A model generated the notes under the pieces. The model was given only the letters and a program-made list of their open reading frames with translations. It was not told the origin of the DNA and did not search any database. From assembly GCA_013289855.1 (NCBI GenBank), contig JABCZD010000001.1, positions 124,001 to 188,000 on the forward strand: DNA of 64,000 nucleotides. The letters are read 5' to 3'. Shown one piece after another: positions 49,204 through 56,459 of the stretch. The position numbers and the translations under genes were made by a program. The stretch's first letter is position 1. The number at the start of each line of letters is the position of its first letter. This DNA is from Acidobacteriota bacterium (GTDB lineage: Bacteria; Acidobacteriota; Terriglobia; Acidiferrales; UBA7541).

Positions 49204-49866
49204 ATGCCTATGGCACACGTCCCAAAACTAGCGGTCCCCCAGGCCCCGGCCCAGCCGGCGGGCGGACCCGCGCACCCTGGGTCACCGGGTGGCGCTCTGG
49301 ACGACCGGGAGCTCGTCAGCCGGGCGCAACGCGAGGACAAGGAGGCCTTCGAAGAGCTCATTCGCAGGCACCAGCAGCGGGTTTTCGCCGTGGCCGCCAG
49401 GATTCTGCGCAAGCGGGAGGATATTGAGGACATCTCCCAGCAGGTTTTTGTAAAGGCGTACTTTTCGCTCAAGCGCTTCGATCAGCGCGCGGCTTTCAGC
49501 ACCTGGCTGTATAAGATTACCGTGAACGAGTGCTGGGACCTGCTCCGGAAGAAAAAAGTTCGCCCGCTGCTCTACGAGTCGGATTTGAGCGAGGAACAGA
49601 GCCAGCAGGTCACCGCGCTGGAGGGTTCGCGAAGCACCGAGCCGGACGTTTTGGAACGCCTCGCGGCGCGGGAACGAGTGGAGAACTTGCTAGCCGGGCT
49701 GGACGAGCGAGACCGCTTGATGCTGATCCTGAAAGAAGTGGAAGGGCTGTCCATTGAGGAAATTGGCGAGACCATGGACATGAACGCCAATACCGTTAAG
49801 GTACGGCTGTTCCGGGCGCGCAGAAAAATTATTGTCACCGCGCGCCAGAAGGATAAAGATAAATAA
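49204..49866 (+). CDS. ECF RNA polymerase sigma factor (RpoE-like)
   Basis: A 220-residue sigma-70 factor. Region 2 reads RAQREDKEAFEELIRRHQQR and ILRKREDIEDISQQVFVKAY, then FDQRAAFSTWLYKITVNECW. Region 4 reads LDERDRLMLILKEVEGLSIE and EIGETMDMNANTVKVRLFRA. The first ~30 residues are Pro/Ala/Gly-rich and atypical. It is followed by an anti-sigma-like membrane protein and a Spy-like protein, the layout of an envelope-stress regulon. Its own promoter may be the GGAAC-type box just upstream. Confidence 0.93.
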   Translation: MPMAHVPKLAVPQAPAQPAGGPAHPGSPGGALDDRELVSRAQREDKEAFEELIRRHQQRVFAVAARILRKREDIEDISQQVFVKAYFSLKRFDQRAAFSTWLYKITVNECWDLLRKKKVRPLLYESDLSEEQSQQVTALEGSRSTEPDVLERLAARERVENLLAGLDERDRLMLILKEVEGLSIEEIGETMDMNANTVKVRLFRARRKIIVTARQKDKDK

Positions 49867-49922
49867 GTGTTCTCTAATTTTTGTTACGTACTCGGTACCC
49901 ATCGGTCAAAAGGAGGCTGGCG

Positions 49923-50447
49923 ATGAGCAGCCTGCTTGGGAATGAACAGAGTCGCTGTGATCGCTTCCAGGAATGGCTGGAAGATTCGCAGGCCTCGCAA
50001 AGCGCTTTGCAAAGCTACGAAATCCTGCTGGACGAGGCCCCTGCCGAGCATCGCGCGCACGCCGAGATCTGCTCGGACTGCCGCGATGCCGCGGCGGACA
50101 TGGTCTCCTTGCGGAATCTATTGCGCGAGGCGTGGGATGCACCCGTGCCCGGACCGTGGTTTGCCCCGCGCGTGATGGCTACTATCGCCGCGCAAGAGGC
50201 GGAGCTGTCTCGCCAATCGTCTCGTGGTATGGCCATCTGGCTCGCCGTGCCGCGTTTCGCTTCGCGGCTATCCTGGGCCGCGGCCGCGCTGCTGATCTGC
50301 ACCTGCACGTGGCTATACGAACGGCCCGCGGCCGCGCCTCCAGCCCAGACGGCGGCGGCGTTTACTACCGAGCACTTGTTTGATCCGCCGCCGGCGCCGC
50401 CAAATCACGACGACGTCCTCGTTAGTCTGAACGAGAAGGATCAATGA
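49923..50447 (+). CDS. Membrane anti-sigma factor-like zinc-finger protein
   Basis: ATG 49923 is preceded by a strong AAAGGAGG. The 174-residue protein has a cytosolic N-terminal part with the HAEICSDCRDAAADMVSLRN segment, a His-x3-Cys-x2-Cys zf-HC2/ZAS motif as in RsrA/RskA-type anti-sigma factors. One membrane helix (FASRLSWAAAALLICTCTWL) and a short Pro/Ala-rich outer tail follow. Position 57 bp after the sigma gene supports it as the cognate anti-sigma factor, with release by site-1/site-2 proteolysis possible. Confidence 0.85.
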   Translation: MSSLLGNEQSRCDRFQEWLEDSQASQSALQSYEILLDEAPAEHRAHAEICSDCRDAAADMVSLRNLLREAWDAPVPGPWFAPRVMATIAAQEAELSRQSSRGMAIWLAVPRFASRLSWAAAALLICTCTWLYERPAAAPPAQTAAAFTTEHLFDPPPAPPNHDDVLVSLNEKDQ

Positions 50448-50451
50448 ACGC

Positions 50452-50511
50452 GCGAATGATTGGACGAACGACCGAGCGAATGACCGGACGAACGACCGGG
50501 CCAACGTTTGG
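50452..50511. repeat. 12-bp tandem repeat, about five units
   Basis: Units GCGAATGATTGG, ACGAACGACCGA, GCGAATGACCGG, ACGAACGACCGG and GCCAACGTTTGG alternate, so the array is also 24 bp repeated two and a half times. It fills the 79-bp gap between the anti-sigma and Spy-like genes. Confidence 0.8.
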
Positions 50512-50526
50512 TAACGAGAGAAATCC

Positions 50527-50964
50527 ATGACCACAACCGCCATGACGGAAAACTCGGTAACTCCGGCAGCCGCTTCCGCGACGCGCAAGGCCGCGTTGTG
50601 GATCGCCGCTGTGTTTATGCTGGGTATCGCGCTGGGAGGCGTGAGCGGGTACTTTTTTGCGCACCGCGTATTGGCGGCCGCGCCGCAACTGAGCGACGAA
50701 GCCAAGCGTCACCAAAAAGTCGCGGTACTGACGACCACTCTGGGATTAACGACCGAACAGCAAACGCAGATCGATGCTATCTTTAGCGATACGTCCGGGC
50801 AGTTCCAGGCAGTGCACAAGGCGTCGGATGCGCAGATTGAAGTGTTGCGGCAAAAAGCCCGAGATCGCATCCGCGCGGTGCTGACTCCGGAACAGTTGCC
50901 GAAGTTCGAGGAATTTCTGCGCAAGATGGACGAAGAACGCAAGAATCATCAACAAAACCACTAG
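50527..50964 (+). CDS. Spy/CpxP-like membrane-anchored periplasmic protein
   Basis: A 145-residue protein with one N-terminal membrane helix (AALWIAAVFMLGIALGGVSG) and a helical periplasmic domain. That domain carries two LTxEQ-type motifs, TLGLTTEQQTQIDAIFS and AVLTPEQLPKFEEFLRKMDE, the signature of Spy/CpxP/CnrX-like heavy-metal-sensor and chaperone proteins. Third in the ECF cluster, it may be the stress output (chaperone) or a sensor feeding back to the anti-sigma factor. Which it is cannot be told from sequence. Confidence 0.8.
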   Translation: MTTTAMTENSVTPAAASATRKAALWIAAVFMLGIALGGVSGYFFAHRVLAAAPQLSDEAKRHQKVAVLTTTLGLTTEQQTQIDAIFSDTSGQFQAVHKASDAQIEVLRQKARDRIRAVLTPEQLPKFEEFLRKMDEERKNHQQNH

Positions 50965-51047
50965 CCGTTCTTATTTCTTTTTCTTTCTTCCCCAATATTT
51001 TCCGCTGTTACTTGGTCCCGCGTTTATTGTAGTGCGAGCGTCTTCGT

Positions 51048-52058
51048 TTACGCGACTTTTACAATTAACTTGCCGGTGTTCGCGCCGGCGAAAAGCATGT
51101 TGATGGCTTCGGGAACTTTTTCCAGGCCTTCGAGCATGGTTTCGCGATCCTTGATTTTCCCGAACATTTTCCATTTGCCGAGCTGCGTCGCGGCGTCCAT
51201 GAATCTTGCGCTGAAGTCGATGACGAGAAATCCCTGCACGCGCAAGCGTTTTACGATGATGGTGGCAAAATTTTCGAGCGCGGGGTTTTCGCTGGTGTAG
51301 CCGGAGATCAGTCCGCAAAGCACCACGCGGCCGTGCAAATTCATGCGGTCGAGCACGGCGTGCATGATTTCACCGCCCACGTTTTCAAAATCGATGTCGA
51401 TGCCCTGAGGCGTGGCGGCGGCCAGTTTTTCTTTCCAGTCGGGATGTTTGTAATTGGTGGCGGCGTCGAAGCCCAAGTCTTCGGTGAGCCATTTACATTT
51501 GTCGTCGGTGCCGGCGATGCCGACCACGCGGCAGCCGTGGATTTTGCCGATTTGCCCGGCGATGCTGCCGGTGGCGCCGGCGGCGGCGGAGACGACCAAG
51601 GTTTCGCCTTTTTCCGGTTTGGCGATTTCGGTCATGCCGAAATAGGCGGTCAGGCCGGTGATTCCGAGCACGCCGAGAAAGGCGCTATCCGAGATGAACG
51701 GGATAGCGGGAACTTTCTGGAAAGAGCGCGATTCATTGCCGGTGATGATGACGTATTCCTGCAAGCCAACCAGTCCGATGACCTTGTCACCTTTTTTGAA
51801 GTCAGGATTTTTCGATTCCGCGATCTCGGCGAGGCCAAAGCCGCGCATGACGTTTCCGAGCGGAATCTTGGGAAGATAGTTGTCGCGGTCGGCCATCCAG
51901 ACGCGCATGGTGGGGTCGATGGAAAGAAATTTCACGCGCGCCAGCGCCTGACCCTGTTGCAGTTCCGGCAGCGGCGATTCGGTAAGTTGGAGGTCGCCGG
52001 GAGCGAGAAGTCCCGCCGGTCGCGCTTGGAGAAGAAGTTGTCGATTCGTCGTAGGCAT
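51048..52058 (-). CDS. NADP-dependent medium-chain oxidoreductase (CurA/leukotriene B4 12-hydroxydehydrogenase type)
   Basis: A 336-residue zinc-free MDR enzyme. The substrate half has SPLPELQQGQALARVKFLSI, IDPTMRVWMAD and VMRGFGLAEI. The cofactor half has LVVSAAAGATGSIAGQIGKI, the AxxGxxG Rossmann motif, then VGIAGTDDKCKWLTEDLGFD and VVLCGLISGY. Family members reduce alpha,beta-unsaturated ketones or aldehydes with NADPH, often in detoxification. It lies 26 bp downstream of ssb on the same strand. Confidence 0.92.
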   Translation of the reverse strand: MPTTNRQLLLQARPAGLLAPGDLQLTESPLPELQQGQALARVKFLSIDPTMRVWMADRDNYLPKIPLGNVMRGFGLAEIAESKNPDFKKGDKVIGLVGLQEYVIITGNESRSFQKVPAIPFISDSAFLGVLGITGLTAYFGMTEIAKPEKGETLVVSAAAGATGSIAGQIGKIHGCRVVGIAGTDDKCKWLTEDLGFDAATNYKHPDWKEKLAAATPQGIDIDFENVGGEIMHAVLDRMNLHGRVVLCGLISGYTSENPALENFATIIVKRLRVQGFLVIDFSARFMDAATQLGKWKMFGKIKDRETMLEGLEKVPEAINMLFAGANTGKLIVKVA

Positions 52059-52084
52059 AGTGGTTTTTGGCCAAAAGGCCGCTA

Positions 52085-52570
52085 TTAAAAGGGAATATCC
52101 TCGTCGGAAATTTCCGGGCCGCTGCCGCCGCCGCTGGGATGACCACCACCACCAAAGTCGTCTCCACCGCCGCTGCCCTCGACGTCGTCGTGACCGCCAC
52201 CGCCGCCGCGTGATGCGCCGCCACCACCGCCGGCGTTGTCACCGCGTCCGCCGAGCATGCGGAAGTTGCTGGCGACAATTTCAAAGCTGGTGCGCTTCTG
52301 ACCTTCCTTGTCCTGCCATTCGCGAGACTGGATGCGGCCTTCGATAAAAATCAGAGAACCCTTTTTGAGGTATTGCTGGGCGATTTCAGCTTGTTTGCCC
52401 CATACGACGATCTTGTGCCATTCGGTGCGTTTTTGGCGTTCACCGTTTTTGTCTTTGTAGGTTTCGTCGGTGGCGACGGAGAAATTGGCAACGGCCTGGC
52501 CTCCGCCGGTAAAGCGCGTCTCTGGATCGCGGCCAAGGCGGCCGACCAGAATGACTTTATTTACAGACAT
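52085..52570 (-). CDS. ssb: Single-stranded DNA-binding protein
   Basis: An OB-fold SSB of ~161 residues. It begins MSVNKVILVGRLGRDPETRF, has VANFSVATDETYKDKNGERQ and WHKIVVWGKQAEIAQQYLKK, and IFIEGRIQSREWQD. After a Gly-rich disordered linker it ends with the acidic tail SDEDIPF, which recruits partners such as RecO. ATG 52570 is chosen because the family starts there; the frame is open much further upstream. GGGGGAAAA lies before the ATG. Confidence 0.96.
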   Translation of the reverse strand: MSVNKVILVGRLGRDPETRFTGGGQAVANFSVATDETYKDKNGERQKRTEWHKIVVWGKQAEIAQQYLKKGSLIFIEGRIQSREWQDKEGQKRTSFEIVASNFRMLGGRGDNAGGGGGASRGGGGGHDDVEGSGGGDDFGGGGHPSGGGSGPEISDEDIPF

Positions 52571-53358
52571 CGAAAGTTTTCCCCCTGCGACGGCGACGAT
52601 AGCAGAAAGCCGGGTGAAGCGCAAAAGCCGTCCGGAAAGCGAAGCAATGCGGCGGCGATGAAGGGAAGTAACGAAACGAACCGGAGCCGCGTTGAGAGCC
52701 ACGAGCCGGTGCGATCCGGCGACGCAGCAGTAGTGAGGGATCCAGCGAAGTTGGCTTGTCCACGCGTAGGTAGGTGCGAAAGAGATTTGGAGGAGCTTGC
52801 CACCCCCACCTCACCCCCGGTTTTGTGAAAGAGTAAGATTCTAAAGAGGTTGGCGGGTGAGTGTTCTGAAAGAGGTAGAGTCCATTGGAGTTACGGGGGA
52901 AGCTGAGGAAAGAGATTGATTTTGTGGGAGCTAGCGGTGCGCAGGGATTTTTGGCTGCAGACGCTAGCCTCACCCCCGGGTGTTTTTCGCAAACAGTGCG
53001 CAACGCTAAGAAAATGCTCGAGATATCGCAATATGTGAATTGAGAAGCGTGCGCAAGTGATTGAAAAGAAAGGGAGGCGATTTTGTGGCTTCTGCTAGAG
53101 AGCGAAAACAGAGTTGCGCGGGAAGGTTGGTTGATCGGAGCGACGGAGAAGGAACCGCAATCTATCACAGGACATGGTAGCATGGCAGGATTTACTTTGT
53201 CGATAGTAAACTTATAGGTACAGCGTTCGAACGATGCGCGCCTGGAGGGTCAGATGTCTGCGAGGCGACGGATCGATGGCAAACGGGCAAATGGCAAAGC
53301 AGCTTCAGATTGACGCTACATCCCAACTCTAGGATAGTCATGAGCCGCAGGATGGCTC
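52571..53358. other. 788-bp intergenic region with a degenerate repeat array
   Basis: No supported gene lies between ssb and the toxin gene. The part from 52775 to 52980 is a repeat array described separately. The rest (53000-53358) is unremarkable, with A-rich patches. Confidence 0.55.
52775..52980. repeat. Imperfect ~40-bp tandem repeats bounded by CACCCCC tracts
   Basis: Four related units start at about 52775 (TGCGAAAGAGATTTGGAGGA), 52826 (TGAAAGAGTAAGATTCTAAA), 52867 (TGAAAGAGGTAGAGTCCATT) and 52904 (TGAGGAAAGAGATTGATTTT). Each ends in a GGAGTTA/GGAGCTAGCGG-like tail. CACCCCCACCTCACCCCCGG at 52801 and CCTCACCCCCGGG at 52968 bound the array. Its pattern recalls repeat arrays I know from other Acidobacteriota. 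Confidence 0.6.
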
Positions 53359-53691
53359 TTAGCTCGAAGGAACGTCGGAGCGCTTGGCCGTTCGCCTTGC
53401 GCCGTGGCGGATGGTGATCACCCAGACAGTTTGTGCGGGCTCGTCGATTTCATAGATGACGCGATAAATGTGGGGCGTGTTGCCATAGAGCAGGTGTCGC
53501 AATGCGCGCCTCAGTCTGCGAGATTCCGGCGCGATGGGGCAGCGATGGGAATGGGTTGCGAGCGCGTTAACGGCATTCTCCAACCCGTTGTACCAGCGCG
53601 AGGCCGCTGAAGACTCAGCGGCGTTTTTCTCCAAATAGAGAGCTTCTGTATCACGGGAAGCGCGATCGGAAAACTCAACGCGATATGCCAT
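53359..53691 (-). CDS. RelE/ParE-family toxin
   Basis: A 110-residue toxin of a type II module. Typical text is YRVEFSDRASRDTEALYL, RRALRHLLYGNTPHIYRVIY and VWVITIRHGARRTAK; the last strand with IRHGARR matches ParE/RelE families. Members are either ribosome-dependent RNases or gyrase poisons. The gene overlaps the antitoxin by 17 bases (53675-53691), and the two should be co-translated. Confidence 0.9.
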   Translation of the reverse strand: MAYRVEFSDRASRDTEALYLEKNAAESSAASRWYNGLENAVNALATHSHRCPIAPESRRLRRALRHLLYGNTPHIYRVIYEIDEPAQTVWVITIRHGARRTAKRSDVPSS

Positions 53692-53965
53692 GTTTGCGGC
53701 GTATTTCGTCGAATACTTCTTTGGCGGGGCGGGTGCGGCCGTGGGCTACGTCCGCGAGGCCCTGACGGATACCTTCTTCTATGTCTGCTTGGGCGGCTAT
53801 GTCCAGCAATCGCTGATAGGCTTGGGCGTCTTGCACGATCGCTGCCGCCTTACCCTTTACAGTGAGCACTACAGGACGTTTGCTTTTCTTAAGCTGCTTC
53901 ATGAAGTCGCCGGAACGACGGCGAAACGTCGTCAGTGACTGGATATCCTTTGTGATATCGAGCAT
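53675..53965 (-). CDS. Phd/YefM-family antitoxin
   Basis: A 96-residue antitoxin. The N-terminal Phd/YefM fold is LDITKDIQSLTTFRRRSGDF with VVLTVKGKAAAIVQDAQAYQ. The C-terminal helix (IEEGIRQGLADVAHGRTRPA) should wrap the toxin. ATG 53965 follows AGGGAG; an upstream start at 53986 would lie inside the palindrome at 53982-53999. It probably represses its own promoter through that site, with toxin as co-repressor, as is usual in the family. Confidence 0.9.
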   Translation of the reverse strand: MLDITKDIQSLTTFRRRSGDFMKQLKKSKRPVVLTVKGKAAAIVQDAQAYQRLLDIAAQADIEEGIRQGLADVAHGRTRPAKEVFDEIRRKHGISR

Positions 53966-53981
53966 GCGCAACTCCCTGGGG

Positions 53982-53999
53982 AGCACCTTTTTAGGTGCT
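53982..53999. promoter_or_regulatory. Palindromic operator candidate AGCACCT-TTTT-AGGTGCT
   Basis: Perfect 7-bp arms around TTTT lie 17 bases upstream of the antitoxin start. The position and symmetry fit an autoregulatory Phd/YefM operator. Confidence 0.6.
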
Positions 54000-54088
54000 A
54001 CTTAGGGCAATACATTTGTGCGAATGGTGGTGGTCAAAAAAAACAAGCGCGGAGCACTGTGCGGTCGCCGTCGCCCAGCGTTTTGCAA

Positions 54089-54193
54089 TAGAACGACGTA
54101 CTGCGGACATAGCCTTTCATCGGAGTTTACGTGGGTGGCGACGCCAGTTGATGCCCAGCAATCCCACCCTTGCGTAGCGATTGCCGCCCGCAT
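54089..54193 (-). pseudogene. Remnant of a THVNSDEKLCPQY-family secreted protein
   Basis: On the minus strand this segment reads WASTGVATHVNSDERLCPQY. It is clearly related to WASAGITHVNSDEKLCPQY of the intact gene at 55868-56323, and the DNA is alignable with 56092-56170. Both flanks lose the similarity: there is no signal peptide upstream and no continuation (EYHIRPTDTKHP) downstream. It is a truncated paralogue. Confidence 0.75.
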
Positions 54194-54289
54194 TCACATT
54201 GTTTATCCTGAGGGCATTCTTCGAGCGGCGTTTGTTGGAGAAGCGCCGCGGCCGGCGAGTATTGGCGTGAAACAATCAGGAGATTAGAG

Positions 54290-55405
54290 ATGAGCAAGGT
54301 GAGGGTTCTGGTGGGCACGCGTAAGGGCGCGTTTATCCTAAGCGCGGATGGCAAGCGCGAGAAGTGGGACGTCAGCGGCCCGCATTTTGCGGGCTGGGAG
54401 CTTTACCATCTGAAAGGGTCGCCGGTTGATCCGAATCGCATCTACGCGTCGCAATCCAGCGGGTGGTTCGGCCAGATCGTGCAGCATTCGAATGACGGCG
54501 GGAAGACGTGGGAGGCGGTGGGCAACAAGTTTGTCTACGACGGTGTTCCCGGCACGCACCAGTGGTACGACGGCACGGCGCACCCTTGGGAATTCAAACG
54601 AGTATGGCATCTGGAACCATCGCTAACCGATCCGGATACGGTTTACGCCGGGGTGGAAGATGCCGCGCTATTCCTTTCGAAAGATGGCGGACAAAATTGG
54701 CAGGAACTTTCCGGACTGCGCGGGCACGGATCCGGACCGCACTGGCAGCCGGGCGCCGGTGGAATGTGCCTGCACAGCATCATTCAAGATCCGGGGAATT
54801 CCGAGCGGATGTTTATTGCCATTTCGGCGGCGGGCGCATTTCGCACCGACGACGCGGGCAAAACCTGGCAACCGATCAACCGCGGGCTAAACTCACCGCA
54901 TATCCCCGATCCCACCGCCGAGGTTGGCCACTGTGTGCACCACCTCGCCATGCATTCTTCGCGCCCTAACGTGTTGTTCATGCAAAAACATTGGGACGTC
55001 CTGCGCACGGACAATGCGGGAGACTCTTGGCAAGAGATCAGTGGAAACTTGCCGAGCGACTTCGGCTTTGTAATCGACGTTCACGCTCACGAGCCGGAAA
55101 CCATCTACGTGGTTCCGATCAAGAGCGACTCCGAGCACTTTACGCCGGACGGCAAACTGCGCGTGTACCGTAGCCGCACCTGCGGAAACGAATGGGAGGC
55201 GTTGACCAAAGGGCTACCGCAAGCGGACTGTTACGTGAACGTGTTGCGCGATGCCATGGCGGTGGACTCGCTGGATGAATGCGGCGTGTATTTCGGCACC
55301 ACGGGCGGGCAGGTTTACGCATCGGCCGATGCCGGAGATACTTGGGCTGCTATTGTGCGCGATTTCCCGGCGGTGTTGAGCGTCGAGGTGCAGACACTGC
55401 AATGA
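54290..55405 (+). CDS. BNR/Asp-box repeat beta-propeller protein
   Basis: A 371-residue protein built from sialidase-like BNR repeats: [48 protein letters not shown] and [11 protein letters not shown]. It starts [20 protein letters not shown] and has no signal peptide, so a cytosolic propeller is likely. It lacks the FRIP motif and arginine triad of true sialidases. AGGAG lies before the ATG. A MoaD/ThiS-family gene follows 12 bp later, probably in one operon, so it may work with a sulfur-carrier system; that is inference. Confidence 0.85.
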   Translation: MSKVRVLVGTRKGAFILSADGKREKWDVSGPHFAGWELYHLKGSPVDPNRIYASQSSGWFGQIVQHSNDGGKTWEAVGNKFVYDGVPGTHQWYDGTAHPWEFKRVWHLEPSLTDPDTVYAGVEDAALFLSKDGGQNWQELSGLRGHGSGPHWQPGAGGMCLHSIIQDPGNSERMFIAISAAGAFRTDDAGKTWQPINRGLNSPHIPDPTAEVGHCVHHLAMHSSRPNVLFMQKHWDVLRTDNAGDSWQEISGNLPSDFGFVIDVHAHEPETIYVVPIKSDSEHFTPDGKLRVYRSRTCGNEWEALTKGLPQADCYVNVLRDAMAVDSLDECGVYFGTTGGQVYASADAGDTWAAIVRDFPAVLSVEVQTLQ

Positions 55406-55417
55406 TGCGAGTTTGGA

Positions 55418-55714
55418 ATGATTAGAGTCGAACTCCCGCCACACTTGCGCGGCCTGGCGCGCATTAGCGGCGAAGTGCAACTAGAAATTCCAGGTCGGGC
55501 TACGCCACGTTCCGTCCTCGACGCGCTTGAGGCCCGCTATCCTATGCTGCGCGGCGCGATCCGCGATCATGTCACGCAGGAACGGCGTCCATTCCTGCGA
55601 TTTTTCGCTTGCGGGGAAGATCTTTCCCATGAGCATCTGGACACGCCATTGCCGGAAGCCGTCACCTCCGGAAAGGAACCGCTGCTCATCGTCGGAGCCA
55701 TCGCTGGCGGCTGA
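55418..55714 (+). CDS. MoaD/ThiS-family ubiquitin-like protein
   Basis: A 98-residue beta-grasp protein: [56 protein letters not shown]. It ends in Gly-Gly, the residue pair that is adenylated and thiocarboxylated in MoaD/ThiS sulfur carriers. No MoeB/ThiF-like activating enzyme or MoaE is in the window. Its tight pairing with the BNR protein upstream is the main clue to its role. Confidence 0.85.
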   Translation: MIRVELPPHLRGLARISGEVQLEIPGRATPRSVLDALEARYPMLRGAIRDHVTQERRPFLRFFACGEDLSHEHLDTPLPEAVTSGKEPLLIVGAIAGG

Positions 55715-55726
55715 TGCCACGGCAGC

Positions 55727-55759
55727 GGGTGGCGTGCGATAGGGATTTGCACGCCACCC
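55727..55759. terminator. Strong hairpin after the MoaD-like gene
   Basis: GGGTGGCGTGC and GCACGCCACCC form a perfect 11-bp stem with an 11-base loop, 13 bases after the stop. No T-run follows, so it is either a Rho-assisted or weak terminator, or another palindromic repeat unit. Confidence 0.5.
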
Positions 55760-55867
55760 GGGATGCATTCGAAGCGCCGGTCAAGCCTGTCGCGCAAAGT
55801 GCTCAAGGTAAACCGGCGCACTCCCAAAAAAAGCGAAAGCTACGGTAGAGGGAACGTCGACTCAAGC

Positions 55868-56323
55868 CTACGGATTTTCTGATTTGCCCGAGTTGCTCTG
55901 CGCTGCGTTCGCGTCGGAATTAGTCGGCTTCATGGCGACTACCTGATAGGTCAGCGCTTTATTGTCCTGGTCTACGACTTTCAGATACATGCGGTCCTTC
56001 TTGATCTTGAATTCGATTTCGCGACCGACGGGCAGAACCACTGGGTGTTTCGTGTCGGTGGGGCGAATGTGATATTCCATTTCGTCGGATAAGACCAGGT
56101 ATTGCGGACATAGTTTCTCATCGGAGTTCACGTGGGTGATGCCAGCTGACGCCCATACCGTACCAAAGCCGGTTACACCTTTTTCTTTTGCGCCGCAGGG
56201 GACCGCTTCCATTTTTTCGAGGGTAGCGCGCTCGGCTTGATCTTTCTTTTTGGGTCCGGCGTTGACGGGGATGGCCGTCGCGATGGCGAAAGCTAAAACG
56301 AGTGAAGTCTTCAGCAGGTTCAT
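55868..56323 (-). CDS. Secreted protein of the THVNSDEKLCPQY family
   Basis: A 151-residue protein with a signal peptide (LLKTSLVLAFAIATAIPVNA) and a small beta-rich domain: FGTVWASAGITHVNSDEKLC, YHIRPTDTKHPVVLPVGREI, FKIKKDRMYLKVVDQDNKAL. The tail is Asn/Ser-rich. Two cysteines (EAVPCGAKE and KLCPQY) may pair. I have seen this family repeatedly in Acidobacteriota genomes as unnamed exported proteins. A truncated paralogue lies at 54089-54193. Function unknown. Confidence 0.75.
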   Translation of the reverse strand: MNLLKTSLVLAFAIATAIPVNAGPKKKDQAERATLEKMEAVPCGAKEKGVTGFGTVWASAGITHVNSDEKLCPQYLVLSDEMEYHIRPTDTKHPVVLPVGREIEFKIKKDRMYLKVVDQDNKALTYQVVAMKPTNSDANAAQSNSGKSENP

Positions 56324-56412
56324 GGTTTCTCCTTAGGGAAAGTTTGGGGGCTAGGGGAACTTGGGGCAGGCCAGGAGCAAGGTTTTGCGTCGCATCGGAG
56401 AATCAAGAACTA

Positions 56413-56445
56413 TGGGTTAGGGGCCGGTTAACCGGCCCTAACCCA
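56413..56445. terminator. Palindromic terminator-like hairpin
   Basis: TGGGTTAGG and CCTAACCCA close a near-perfect palindrome centred on GGCCGGTTAACCGGCC, 15 bases after the stop of the 536-residue repeat protein (minus strand). On that strand it is followed by TAGTTCTTGATTCT, a poor T-tract. It separates that gene from the next minus-strand gene. Confidence 0.55.
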
Positions 56446-56459
56446 CAGAACGATCGGTG

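Noticed and set aside
50452..50511. CRISPR array
   Set aside because: The 12-bp units are contiguous with no spacers and no cas genes are in the window.
52775..52980. CRISPR array
   Set aside because: Units are imperfect, adjacent and unspaced, with no cas genes nearby.
52557..53183. 208-residue minus-strand frame upstream of ssb
   Set aside because: It overlaps the repeat array and the ssb leader, has no domain signal, and its composition is atypical for a protein.
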